NCBI GenBank assembly: GCA_009379795.1
Contig: WHTC01000004.1
Location: 1 to 44,524 of the forward strand
Reading direction: 5' to 3'
Length of the DNA stretch: 44,524 nucleotides
Source of the DNA: Nitriliruptorales bacterium
GTDB taxonomy: Bacteria; Actinomycetota; Nitriliruptoria; Euzebyales; Egibacteraceae
How positions within the stretch are numbered: position 1 is the stretch's first letter; each line of letters starts with the position of its first letter. A program made the position numbers and the translations under genes. Shown one piece after another: positions 8,320 through 16,718 of this stretch. Below the pieces are notes generated by a model. That model saw only the letters and a list, made by a program, of their open reading frames with translations, made no database searches and was not told the DNA's origin.

Positions 8320-8340
8320 ACGATCGCGCGCAGGCCCGGC

Positions 8341-10092
8341 TCAGCGCCCGGCGAGGGCGGTGGAGACCGCGGTGCCCATGCGCTCGTGGAGCGCGGCGTT
8401 GACCGCCCGATCGGTGCGGACCTCGACCAGTTGGATACCGCCGTCGCGGCGGGCGGCCTGGATCCCGGCGGGCAGGTCCGGCGCGCAGCGCACCCGGCGA
8501 TGACCGCACGCGGCGGTCGCAGCCACCGCGGCAAGGTCCACGCCGTGCGGGGTCCCGAACAGCCGCTCGAAGTGCGCGGGCAGGCGGGCCTGTGGCAGCA
8601 GTGAGAAGATCCCGCCACCGTCGTTGTTCACCACCAGCAGGACCAGATCGACGAGATCGCCGCAGACCAGCAGGCCGTTCTGGTCATGCAGCAGCGACAG
8701 GTCGCCCAGGAGTGCGAATGCGGGGCCGGGGTGGGCCAGCGCCGCGCCGACCGCAGTCGACACCAGCCCGTCGATCCCGCTGGCACCCCGGTTGCCGATG
8801 ATACGGACGCCACTGCGAGGCCGCATCGCCAGGTCCAGGTCGCGGACCGGCATGCTCGATCCCGCCAGCAGCAGCGAGCCGTCCGGGATCGTGGCGGCCA
8901 GATCGCGAGCCGTGCGCGGCTCGCTGGGCTCCTCCCCGGCGTCCAACAGGCTGTCAAGCGCGGCCCTGGCCACCCGCTCCGCCTCCTGCCAGGACGCAAG
9001 CCAGGTGGACGCACCGCGCGGGGACAGACGCGCGGCCACCGCCGCCGCCAGCCGGCCTGGCTCTCCGACCAGCAGCCGGCCGGTGGAGCGCACCGGGTCA
9101 AGCCACCCCCCGTAGGCGTCGATGCGGACCTGCGGCACCCCGGAGGCCAGCAGACCGAGCACGGACCGTGACAGGCCGACCTTGCCGGCGACCACGGCCA
9201 GGTCGGGCGTGTGCGCGGCGCGGAAGCCGCCGTCGCGCAGAAGCAGCGCAGCGGTGGAGATCGCCGCGCCGCCGCGGCGCGCGCCGCTCTGCGGCTCGGC
9301 GAGCAGCGGCCAGCCGGCGACCTCGGCCAGTTCCACCAGCGGCCCGGGCGCGGTGATCCCGTCACCCACGATCACCAGGCCACGCTCGGTGCGGGCGACC
9401 GCTGCGGCCAGGCGCTCGACCTCCCCGAGCGGTGGGTCGCCGGCCGGAGCCTTCACCCGCGTCCAGGGCATGCCGTCCGGCCTGCCCTCTACGGAGGTGA
9501 TCTCTCCCTTGCGTCGAGCTCCTGGGGACGCGGTGAACGGCGGCTCGTCGGTAGGCACGAGCGGCTCGCGGAGCGCCACGTTGAGGTGCACCGGGCCGGG
9601 CGGACCGCCCAGGAGCCCGGCCGCCTCAGCCCAGGCACGGGCGGCGACCGAGCGCCACCCGGCGGCCGCTCCCGGATGCGCATCCGGCGCCCCGACCTCG
9701 CAGAACCAGCGCACGGCGGAGCCATAGAGCTTCAACTGGTCGATGGTTTGGTTGGCGCCGGTGTCGCGCAGTTCGGGCGGCCGGTCGGCCGTGAGCACGA
9801 TCAGCGGCACCCGCGACTGGTGCGCCTCGATGACCGCAGGGTGCAGGTTGGCCGCGGCGGTCCCCGACGTGCTGGTCACCGCCGCGGGCCGGCCGCTGAC
9901 TTTGGCCATCCCCAGCGCCAGGAATGACGCCGAGCGCTCGTCCAGCCGCACCCGCAGGCTGATTCTCCGCTCGCCGGCGAGCGCGAGCGCCAGCGGTGCC
10001 GACCTGGATCCAGGCGCCAGGCAGGCGTCGGTCAACCCGCAGCGCGCGAACTCGTCCACCAGCGTGCGGGCCAGCGCGGTTGAAGGGTTCAC
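8341..10092 (-). CDS. menD: SEPHCHC synthase (2-succinyl-5-enolpyruvyl-6-hydroxy-3-cyclohexene-1-carboxylate synthase)
   Basis: Thiamine-diphosphate enzyme, 583 residues, that adds the succinyl unit from 2-oxoglutarate to isochorismate. It begins NPSTALARTLVDEFARCGL, followed by the MenD hallmark LAPGSRSAPLALAL, VTSTSGTAAANLHPAVIEA and LTADRPPELRDTGANQTIDQ. The ThDP/Mg site is near the C-terminus: GNRGASGIDGLVST, FALLGDLSLLHDQNGLL and VVNNDGGGIFSLLPQA. The frame is open further upstream, but homology begins at GTG 10092, with AGGACGGGG just before it. It forms a minus-strand operon with menB and menA. Confidence 0.94.
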   Translation of the reverse strand: MNPSTALARTLVDEFARCGLTDACLAPGSRSAPLALALAGERRISLRVRLDERSASFLALGMAKVSGRPAAVTSTSGTAAANLHPAVIEAHQSRVPLIVLTADRPPELRDTGANQTIDQLKLYGSAVRWFCEVGAPDAHPGAAAGWRSVAARAWAEAAGLLGGPPGPVHLNVALREPLVPTDEPPFTASPGARRKGEITSVEGRPDGMPWTRVKAPAGDPPLGEVERLAAAVARTERGLVIVGDGITAPGPLVELAEVAGWPLLAEPQSGARRGGAAISTAALLLRDGGFRAAHTPDLAVVAGKVGLSRSVLGLLASGVPQVRIDAYGGWLDPVRSTGRLLVGEPGRLAAAVAARLSPRGASTWLASWQEAERVARAALDSLLDAGEEPSEPRTARDLAATIPDGSLLLAGSSMPVRDLDLAMRPRSGVRIIGNRGASGIDGLVSTAVGAALAHPGPAFALLGDLSLLHDQNGLLVCGDLVDLVLLVVNNDGGGIFSLLPQARLPAHFERLFGTPHGVDLAAVAATAACGHRRVRCAPDLPAGIQAARRDGGIQLVEVRTDRAVNAALHERMGTAVSTALAGR

Positions 10093-10132
10093 GACGCCCC
10101 GTCCTGCCAGTTGCAGCCCGCGGTGGCGGCCT

Positions 10133-11014
10133 TCATGCCAGCGCCAGACTCGCGGCCAGGGTGAGCCCAAACAGCAGATGCGTCCGTGAGGTCCCCACGA
10201 GCACGGGGATGAGGTCCCGACCGGACGCCCCCCACAAGGTGGCCCGCATCGGCGGGAGGGCCGGCAACAGGCTGACCAGAGCAAGCAATGGCCACGCGCT
10301 GACCCCCTCCGGCATCACGGCCGCAATCACCGGGAGGAACAGAAAGGCGCTGAGCACGCAGGCGGCATACAGCAGCCGGGTGGGGCGATCGCCCATGCGC
10401 ACCGCCAGGGTGCGCTTGCCGCCGGCCGCGTCGCTGGCGAGATCACGCAGGTTGTTGGCGACCAGGATCGCCACCGCCAGCATCCCGACCGGTATCGCGG
10501 CGACCACCGCCACGAGCGTGAGGCGCTCGACGAGGACGTAGGCGGTCCCGGCGGTCGCGACCAGTCCGAAGAAGACGAACACGAACACCTCTCCCAGCCC
10601 TGCGGAGGCGTAAGGCCGGGGGCCGCCCGAGTAGGCGGCCGCGGCGGCAAAGCAGGCGAGACCCACCGCGAGCAACTCCCATCCCACCGCCGCGGCCAGA
10701 GCCAGTCCGGCCACGCCGGCCACGCCGAAGGCCGCAAGCATGGCCGCCCGCATCCGCTCGGCTGGCACCAGACCCGCGGCGACGGCCCGGCGGGGACCTA
10801 CCCGGGCCTGGCTGTCGACTCCGCGTACTCCGTCGAAGTAGTCGTTGGCGTAATTGACCGCCACCTGCACGGCCAGCGCGACGACGAGCGCCGCCAGCAC
10901 CCGCCAGAGGATGACCGCCCCGGTCGCGGTCACCGCCGCACCCGTGCCGACGGCGACCGGCGCCACGGCGGCCGACAGGGTCTTGGGCCGGGCGGCCTCG
11001 ATCCAGACGGTCAC
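10133..11014 (-). CDS. menA: 1,4-dihydroxy-2-naphthoate polyprenyltransferase
   Basis: Integral membrane UbiA-family prenyltransferase joining the isoprenoid tail to DHNA. The sequence opens VWIEAARPKTLSAAVAPV, a MenA hallmark, followed by the first Asp-rich motif NYANDYFDGVRGVD (about residues 54-67) and the second one DLASDAAGGKRTLAVRMGD. Seven to nine hydrophobic segments follow. In-frame starts exist back to 11125, overlapping menB; GTG 11014 is chosen because homology begins immediately after it, although no clear ribosome site precedes it. It lies between menB and menD in the same operon. The later steps MenG/UbiE and the o-succinylbenzoate synthase MenC are not in the window. Confidence 0.92.
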   Translation of the reverse strand: MTVWIEAARPKTLSAAVAPVAVGTGAAVTATGAVILWRVLAALVVALAVQVAVNYANDYFDGVRGVDSQARVGPRRAVAAGLVPAERMRAAMLAAFGVAGVAGLALAAAVGWELLAVGLACFAAAAAYSGGPRPYASAGLGEVFVFVFFGLVATAGTAYVLVERLTLVAVVAAIPVGMLAVAILVANNLRDLASDAAGGKRTLAVRMGDRPTRLLYAACVLSAFLFLPVIAAVMPEGVSAWPLLALVSLLPALPPMRATLWGASGRDLIPVLVGTSRTHLLFGLTLAASLALA

Positions 11015-11066
11015 CGGGTGCGCGGTCGGCGGTGATGGGTTGGGGATCTGCGGCGGCGCGGCACCG

Positions 11067-11888
11067 TCACGGCCGCCGTGGAAAGCGCCCGAAGTCGGCG
11101 GGGCGCTTCTCTTTGAACGCGTCACGGCCCTCCTGGGCCTCCTCGGTCATGTAGTACAGCAGTGTGGCATCGCCGGCCAGTTGCTGGACGCCCGCCAAGC
11201 CGTCGGTGTCGGCGTTGAACGACGCCTTGAGCAGGCGCAGCGCCAGGGGGCTCCTGGCGAGCATCTTGCGCGCCCAGGCCACAGTCTCGACCTCCAACTC
11301 CGCCAGCGGCACGACCTTGTTGACCAGGCCCATCTGGAGGGCTTCCTCCGCCGAGTACTGCTCGCAGAGATACCAGATCTCCCGTGCCCGCTTGTGACCG
11401 ACCATGCGCGCCAGCAGGCCGGCGCCGTACCCGCCGTCGAAAGAGCCGACCCTGGGGCCGGTCTGGCCGAACACCGCGTTGTCCGCGGCGATTGTCAGAT
11501 CGCAGACGACGTGCAGGACATGACCGCCGCCGATCGCGTACCCGGCGACCATGGCGATCACCGGCTTGGGCGTGCGGCGGATCTGCACCTGCAGGTCGAG
11601 GACGTTGAGACGCCCGACGCCCTGCGGGTCCCGGTACCCGTCGTCTCCGCGGATGCGCTGGTCGCCGCCGGAGCAGAACGCCTCCTGACCCGCGCCGGTC
11701 AGGATGATCACCCCGACCTCGGGGTCGTCCCGTGCGACGTTGAAGGCATGGGAGAGCTCGAACAGGGTGGTCGGCCGGAAGGCGTTGCGAACCTCGGGAC
11801 GGTTGATGGTGATCTTGGCGATGCCCTCGGTGGTCGCGTACACGATGTCGGTGTAGTCCCCCGAGGACTTCCAGTCGAGCACGGTCAC
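11067..11888 (-). CDS. menB: 1,4-dihydroxy-2-naphthoyl-CoA synthase
   Basis: Crotonase-fold enzyme, 273 residues, closing the naphthoate ring of o-succinylbenzoyl-CoA. Diagnostic segments: [54 protein letters not shown], the oxyanion-hole region [20 protein letters not shown], then [18 protein letters not shown], and the C-terminal [21 protein letters not shown], which distinguishes MenB from other enoyl-CoA hydratases. It starts with GTG 11888. Divergent from menE across 60 bases, it is the first gene of the menB-menA-menD unit. Confidence 0.95.
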   Translation of the reverse strand: MTVLDWKSSGDYTDIVYATTEGIAKITINRPEVRNAFRPTTLFELSHAFNVARDDPEVGVIILTGAGQEAFCSGGDQRIRGDDGYRDPQGVGRLNVLDLQVQIRRTPKPVIAMVAGYAIGGGHVLHVVCDLTIAADNAVFGQTGPRVGSFDGGYGAGLLARMVGHKRAREIWYLCEQYSAEEALQMGLVNKVVPLAELEVETVAWARKMLARSPLALRLLKASFNADTDGLAGVQQLAGDATLLYYMTEEAQEGRDAFKEKRPADFGRFPRRP

Positions 11889-11934
11889 TCCCCACGCATA
11901 CTTGGCTTTGAGCGATTACTCACAGAGTTGCCGG

Positions 11935-11940
11935 TACGGT
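11935..11940 (+). promoter_or_regulatory. Candidate -10 element of menE (leaderless type)
   Basis: TACGGT fits the TAnnnT form of actinobacterial -10 boxes and ends 8 bases before the menE ATG. No ribosome binding site separates them, so the transcript is probably leaderless. The 60-base divergent gap must hold the promoters of both menE and menB. Confidence 0.45.
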
Positions 11941-11948
11941 AGCACCCG

Positions 11949-13139
11949 ATGGATCAGGCGACATCCCGGCCCCTCGCGGCGGTCCAGCTTCCACCAGGGT
12001 CCAAGATGGTGGACGCGCTGCGGATGGCCTGGGATGACGGACCGGCGCTGCTGCCCCTCTCCCCGTCCCTGCCCGAGCGGGAACTGGCCCGGCTCCTGCA
12101 TGAGTTGCGGCCCGCCACGCTGATGCGGTCTGGCGCCACCACCGCCCTGGATGGGGCGCGCCCGGTTGATCCCGAGGTCGCCATCGTCATCGCGACCTCC
12201 GGCTCGACCGGAGCCCCCCGAGGAGTGGAGCTGACCCGGACGGCCCTGGAAGCCTCCGCGCGGGCCGGCCTCGCCCGCTTGGGGGAGGCGCCGGAGGACC
12301 GCTGGCTGTGCTGCCTGCCGGCCAGTTCCGTGGGCGGCTTGCAGGTACTGATCCGGTCACTGCTGAAGGACACGCCTCCCGTGCTGGTGCCGCGTTTCAC
12401 GCCGGCCGCGCTGGCGTCCGCCGAACCGGCGACACACGTCGCTCTGGTCCCCACGATGCTGTCGCGACTGCTGGACGCGGGCGTTGACCTCAGCCGGTTC
12501 CGCCGCATCCTGCTGGGTGGCGCCCCCGCTCCCACGCCGCTGCTGACACGCGCCCGCTCCGCCGGCGCTCGCATCACCGTGACGTATGGCATGACGGAGA
12601 CCGCAGGCGGGTGCGTGTACGACGGGCAACCCCTTGACGGCGTGGAGGTCGAGGTGGACGGCGAGGGAGAGGGTGCCGGTAGGATCCGCATCCGGGGACC
12701 GGTCCTGTGCCGGGGCTACCGGACACCGGATGGACGGGTCCGGCCGGAGATCCGCGAGGGCTGGCTGCACACCAGCGATCTGGGGCGCATCGGGGGGGAC
12801 GGCAGGCTCGAGGTACTCGGCAGGCGCGACGACGTGATCGTCACCGGAGGGGTGAACGTGGCCACGGCGAGGGTGGCAGCGCTGCTGACCGAGCATCCAG
12901 GTGTCGCCGAGGCCGAGGTGCTCGGCCGGCCCGACCCCGAGTGGGGAGAGCTGCTGGTCGCGGTGATCGTCCCGGCTCAGCGCAAAGCCGCGCCGGACCT
13001 TGCGGCCGTGCGCGGCTTCCTGGCCGACCGCGCGACCCCGCCGGAGCTCCCCCGGGAACTGGTCGTCCTCGACCGCCTGCCACTGCTGACCTCCGGAAAG
13101 GTGGACCGGTTGGCGCTGCGCGAGCGGGTGCGGCGGTGA
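11949..13139 (+). CDS. menE: o-succinylbenzoate-CoA ligase (AMP-forming)
   Basis: Adenylate-forming enzyme, 396 residues, activating o-succinylbenzoate with ATP and CoA to feed MenB. The AMP-binding P-loop is VAIVIATSGSTGAPRGVELT, followed by ILLGGAPAPTPLLTRA, TVTYGMTETAGGCVYDG, the hinge/ATP motif GWLHTSDLGRIGGDGRLEVLGRRDD and the C-terminal lysine motif LLTSGKVDRLALR. It is shorter than typical acyl-CoA ligases because the N-terminal domain is reduced, as in actinobacterial MenE. Divergent from menB. The assignment rests on both motifs and context. Confidence 0.92.
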   Translation: MDQATSRPLAAVQLPPGSKMVDALRMAWDDGPALLPLSPSLPERELARLLHELRPATLMRSGATTALDGARPVDPEVAIVIATSGSTGAPRGVELTRTALEASARAGLARLGEAPEDRWLCCLPASSVGGLQVLIRSLLKDTPPVLVPRFTPAALASAEPATHVALVPTMLSRLLDAGVDLSRFRRILLGGAPAPTPLLTRARSAGARITVTYGMTETAGGCVYDGQPLDGVEVEVDGEGEGAGRIRIRGPVLCRGYRTPDGRVRPEIREGWLHTSDLGRIGGDGRLEVLGRRDDVIVTGGVNVATARVAALLTEHPGVAEAEVLGRPDPEWGELLVAVIVPAQRKAAPDLAAVRGFLADRATPPELPRELVVLDRLPLLTSGKVDRLALRERVRR

Positions 13140-13195
13140 CCGGCCGAACCGACCGCGGCGAGACGGCTGCGTAGGCCCACTTCCCGAAGGGTACG

Positions 13196-13220
13196 GTTGG
13201 GCGCGCAGCCGGTGCCCAAC
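13196..13220 (+). terminator. Inverted repeat between menE and the PAS-GGDEF-EAL gene
   Basis: GTTGGGC (13196-13202) and GCCCAAC (13214-13220) are perfect 7-base arms around an 11-base loop, 57 bases past menE. There is no T-run, so this is a candidate factor-assisted terminator or a regulatory hairpin of the next gene. Confidence 0.35.
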
Positions 13221-13259
13221 GGTCATGGGCCAGTCGGAGCGCCGTGCAGTCGTGGGAAG

Positions 13260-14948
13260 ATGGGGGGTGGGAAACTGTTCCACGCGCTTGTGCAGCAGGC
13301 GCCCGAGGTCATCCTGGTCTGTGAGGTCGACGGCCGCATCCGGTATGCGAGCCCCACGCTCGCCCGGATGCTTGGCCACGACCCTGGCGCCATCGTCGGG
13401 CTCCCGGTGTCGGCTCTGGTGGATCACCAGGACCACGAAGCGCTCGCCGAGGCCCTGCGCGGCTGGGCCCGCCAGGCTGGGGTAGGCCCCCCGGTGGGCC
13501 TGCGCTGGCTGCACGCCCAGGGCCAGCACGTCAGAGGCGAGACGATCGGCACCAATCTCCTCGGTGACCCCTCGGTCCGGGGACTGGTGCTGGATACCCG
13601 CCAGGTTCCCGAGACCGGCGAGGACGAGGAGGAGAACGGTCACCCCTTCCACGACCCGCTCACCGGCCTGGCCAGCAAGCGACTGTTCGATCACCGTGTG
13701 AGCGCCGCGCAGGCGCAGCGCAGGCGAGACGGCAGCGAGTACGCAGTGGTGTCGCTCGACCTCGAAGGCGCTCAGGCACTGACCGAGTCGCTCGGGCCAG
13801 CGGCCGCTGAGGCGGTGCTGGCGCAGGCCGGTGCGCGCCTGCTCGCCGCGACGCGGGCCCACGAGTGCGCGGCCCGACTTGCCGACGACCGCTTCGGGGT
13901 GCTCGTCACCGGTGCGGATCCGCTGGCGGATGCCGCGGCCACGGCCGCCCGGATGGCTGCGGCCTTCCGCGATCCCTTCTCGGTGGACGGGCAGGATGTC
14001 GTCGTCGACGCTGCCGTGGGGATCGTCACGCCGTTGCGGGAGCGCGATGGCGGACGGTCGCACGGGGAGGCGCCAGCAGTCGCCTTCCCCGATGCGCCGC
14101 CGGAGTCGGCGCGTGCGGGAGCGGACCGCGGCATCACCACCCGCGCTCGCCTGCCCGAGGCCGCCATGCGGAGCCTGATGCTGGAGGCCGATCTGCGACT
14201 GGCCGTCGCGCGAGGTCAGTTGAGGGTTCATTATCAGCCGGTGATCCGCCTGAGCAGCGGGGGCATCATCGGATTCGAGGCGCTGGTGCGCTGGCGGCAT
14301 CCGCGGTTCGGGCTGGTCGAACCCGCCGAGTTCGTCCCGCAGTCCGAGCGCAGCGGTCTCATCGTGGAGATCGGCCGGTCCGTGCTCCGGACCGCCTGCG
14401 GAGACCTGCGGCGCTGGCGAAGCCTTCCGAACGCCGCGCACCTCCTGGTCGCCGTCAACCTGTCGGGGCGGCAACTGCAGGACCCCGGCTTGATCGCCAC
14501 CGTGACGGCCAGCCTGGAGGAGGCGGGTCTGGAGCCGGAGGCGCTGGTGCTCGAAGTGACGGAGACCGTCTTCGTCGCAGACGCCAGCGGGGGCAGCACC
14601 CGCCTGCGGGAGTTACGCCAGGTCGGCACAGGCCTCGCGCTGGACGACTTCGGAACCGGGTATTCCTCGCTGGCTTATCTGCGTCGTTTTGCGGTCGACA
14701 TCGTCAAGTTGGACCGCTCCTTCGTCGAAGGACTGGCCGAGGATCCACGCGCCGAGGCCCTGCTCCAGGGTGTCATCGCGCTCAGCCGCCGCTTGGGGCT
14801 CACGACCGTGGCCGAGGGCATCGAGCACCCCGAGGACCTGGAGCGGCTGCGGACCATAGGATGCGAATCGGGTCAGGGGAACGCACTGAGCGCCCCGATG
14901 CCCGCCGAAGAGATTCCGGGCTTTCTGTCCTCCTGGCCAGGCGGCTGA
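13260..14948 (+). CDS. PAS-GGDEF-EAL protein, likely active c-di-GMP phosphodiesterase
   Basis: About 562 residues: PAS domain (about 5-115), GGDEF domain (about 128-262), EAL domain (about 304-560); no membrane segments. The GGDEF catalytic loop reads ADDRF at 208-212, so cyclase activity should be lost. The EAL domain keeps all the expected metal and catalytic residues: E340 of EALVRW, N400 of VNLS, E432 and E435 of EVTET, D462-D463 of DDFGTG, K483 of KLD, E519 of AEGIE and Q539 of GQG. It should therefore hydrolyse c-di-GMP, with the PAS domain and the dead GGDEF as regulators. Start is uncertain: ATG 13260 has GGGAAG immediately adjacent, and TTG 13197 is also in frame. Confidence 0.87.
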   Translation: MGGGKLFHALVQQAPEVILVCEVDGRIRYASPTLARMLGHDPGAIVGLPVSALVDHQDHEALAEALRGWARQAGVGPPVGLRWLHAQGQHVRGETIGTNLLGDPSVRGLVLDTRQVPETGEDEEENGHPFHDPLTGLASKRLFDHRVSAAQAQRRRDGSEYAVVSLDLEGAQALTESLGPAAAEAVLAQAGARLLAATRAHECAARLADDRFGVLVTGADPLADAAATAARMAAAFRDPFSVDGQDVVVDAAVGIVTPLRERDGGRSHGEAPAVAFPDAPPESARAGADRGITTRARLPEAAMRSLMLEADLRLAVARGQLRVHYQPVIRLSSGGIIGFEALVRWRHPRFGLVEPAEFVPQSERSGLIVEIGRSVLRTACGDLRRWRSLPNAAHLLVAVNLSGRQLQDPGLIATVTASLEEAGLEPEALVLEVTETVFVADASGGSTRLRELRQVGTGLALDDFGTGYSSLAYLRRFAVDIVKLDRSFVEGLAEDPRAEALLQGVIALSRRLGLTTVAEGIEHPEDLERLRTIGCESGQGNALSAPMPAEEIPGFLSSWPGG

Positions 14949-14966
14949 ACGCCGGCGGGCGCGAGG

Positions 14967-16718
14967 TCAGGCCACCAGGTCTGCGTCCACCACGATCTCG
15001 GCGGCCATCTGGGTCGTGACCAGATCGGCGTAGCGACCGCCGAGGGCCAGCAGTTCGGCGTGGGTCCCGCTCTCCACGATCCGGCCGCCGTCGATCACCG
15101 CAATCAGATCCGCTCCCACGATTGTGGACAGGCGGTGGGCGATGATCACCGCCGTGCGATCTGCCAGCAGCGTGGCGAGGCCCCGCTGCATCCGAGCCTC
15201 GGTCTGCACGTCCACGCTGGCCGTGGCCTCGTCCAGGATCACGATGGCCGGTTCGGTCAGCAGCGCCCGGGTGAACGCCACCAGTTGGCGCTGCCCGGTG
15301 GACAACCCTCCGCCGCCCTCGTCCAGGCGGGTACCGTAGCCCTGCGGCAGCGCCGCGAAGATCTCGTCGGCGCCGACCGCGCGCGCGGCGGCCCGCACCT
15401 GCTGCTCGCTGGCGTCGAAGGCTCCGTAGCGCAGGTTGTCCAGAACGGTCCCGGCGAACAGGCCGACCTCCTGGGGCACCCAGGCGAGTTGGGCACGCAG
15501 GGACCCGAGCGTCACCTCCCGAACGTCGTAGCCGTCGACGGTGACCCGGCCCTTGTCCACGTCGTAGAAGCGTCCGAGTAGGCGCGCGATCGAGGTCTTC
15601 CCCGCGCCCGTCTCCCCGACCAGCGCGACGGTCGTGCCGGGCGAGATGCTCAGGTCGATGCCGTGCAGCACCGGGCGGCCGGGAGCGTAGCCGAACTCCA
15701 CGCCCTCGAGGCGCACCTGGCCGCGGGCGGGCGGCAACTCGACGGCCTCCGGGGCGTTGGCGATCGCTGCGGGAGTGTCCAGAATCTCGAAGATCCGGTT
15801 CCCGGCGGCGGCCGAGTCCTGCACGCTGTCCAGGCGCGTGGTCAGGTCGCGAATGGGGTCGAAGAACTGCTGCACGTACAGCAGGAAGGCGACCAGCGCG
15901 CCGGGCTCCAGATCGCCGCTGAGCACGCGCAGGCCCCCGAAGCCGAGCACGATGACCACGGCCACATCGCTCAGCACGTCGACGGCGGGGAAGAAGGCGG
16001 AGGCCACCCGGTCGGTGCCCAGATCCTTGGCCCGCTGGTCGAGGTTGGCCTGCTGGAAGCGGCCCTGCACGCTGCGCTCCTGGCCCAGCGCCTTGACGAC
16101 CCGGATGCCGGCCAGGGACTCCTCGGCGCGCGCCGCCACGTTGCCGACCGCCTCCCGTACCGCGGCGTAGCGGGAGCGGGTGGCGCGCAGCCAGCGCCAG
16201 GTCGCGAGCGCCATCAGGGGCAGCACGGCAAAGGTCGCGAACGCGAGTCGCGCGTCCTTGCCGATCAGGATCCAGACGATGCCGACCAACATCAGGATGT
16301 TCTGCAGCCCGGTGATGACCGTCCAGGTCACGAAGTCCGACAGGGTCTCGGCGTCCGACGTGACGCGGCTCATCAGGTCGCCAGGACGTCTGCGGTCGTG
16401 GAACGACGGCGACAGGCGGAGCAGGTGGTGGAACATGCGCGTGCGCAGATCGGTGATGACGCGTACACCCACCCTGATCAGGGTGTAGCGCTGCCAGCCG
16501 CCGGCGCCGTTCTCCACGATGGCGGCCAGGGCGAGCAGGACGACCGCGATCTGCAGGGTGCGCATCGATCCTGCGCGGATGCCCTGGTCGATCCCCCACT
16601 CGATCAACTGGGGCCGGACCAGCGTGGCGCCGGTGGTCACCAGCATCAGCACGGTCGCCCAGGCCAGGCGCGCGTGATGCGGCCTCAACATGGAGACGAC
16701 CCGGCGCAGCACGCTCAT
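14967..16718 (-). CDS. ABC exporter half-transporter A (membrane domain plus ATPase with intact catalytic Glu)
   Basis: 583 residues: six hydrophobic segments in the first 320 residues, then the nucleotide-binding domain. Walker A GETGAGKT is at 368-375, the signature is the altered LSTGQ (472-476), Walker B ends ILDEAT with catalytic E497, and the H-loop H528 is present. The ATG at 16718 lies in an ATGA overlap with the upstream half-transporter gene, implying 1:1 coupled synthesis. With its partner it forms a heterodimeric exporter of the TM287/288 or BmrCD type. Substrates could be drugs, lipids or peptides and are unknown. It converges with the PAS-GGDEF-EAL gene 18 bases away. Confidence 0.92.
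   Translation of the reverse strand: MSVLRRVVSMLRPHHARLAWATVLMLVTTGATLVRPQLIEWGIDQGIRAGSMRTLQIAVVLLALAAIVENGAGGWQRYTLIRVGVRVITDLRTRMFHHLLRLSPSFHDRRRPGDLMSRVTSDAETLSDFVTWTVITGLQNILMLVGIVWILIGKDARLAFATFAVLPLMALATWRWLRATRSRYAAVREAVGNVAARAEESLAGIRVVKALGQERSVQGRFQQANLDQRAKDLGTDRVASAFFPAVDVLSDVAVVIVLGFGGLRVLSGDLEPGALVAFLLYVQQFFDPIRDLTTRLDSVQDSAAAGNRIFEILDTPAAIANAPEAVELPPARGQVRLEGVEFGYAPGRPVLHGIDLSISPGTTVALVGETGAGKTSIARLLGRFYDVDKGRVTVDGYDVREVTLGSLRAQLAWVPQEVGLFAGTVLDNLRYGAFDASEQQVRAAARAVGADEIFAALPQGYGTRLDEGGGGLSTGQRQLVAFTRALLTEPAIVILDEATASVDVQTEARMQRGLATLLADRTAVIIAHRLSTIVGADLIAVIDGGRIVESGTHAELLALGGRYADLVTTQMAAEIVVDADLVA

Noticed and set aside
11907-11924. Rex-like operator in the menB-menE divergent gap
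   Set aside because: TGTGAG-N5-GCTCAA on the minus strand resembles only part of the Rex consensus; too weak to list.
12357-14474. Very long minus-strand open frame opposite menE and the PAS-GGDEF-EAL gene
   Set aside because: Arg/Pro/Gln-rich with no recognisable domain; both genes on the plus strand are well supported.
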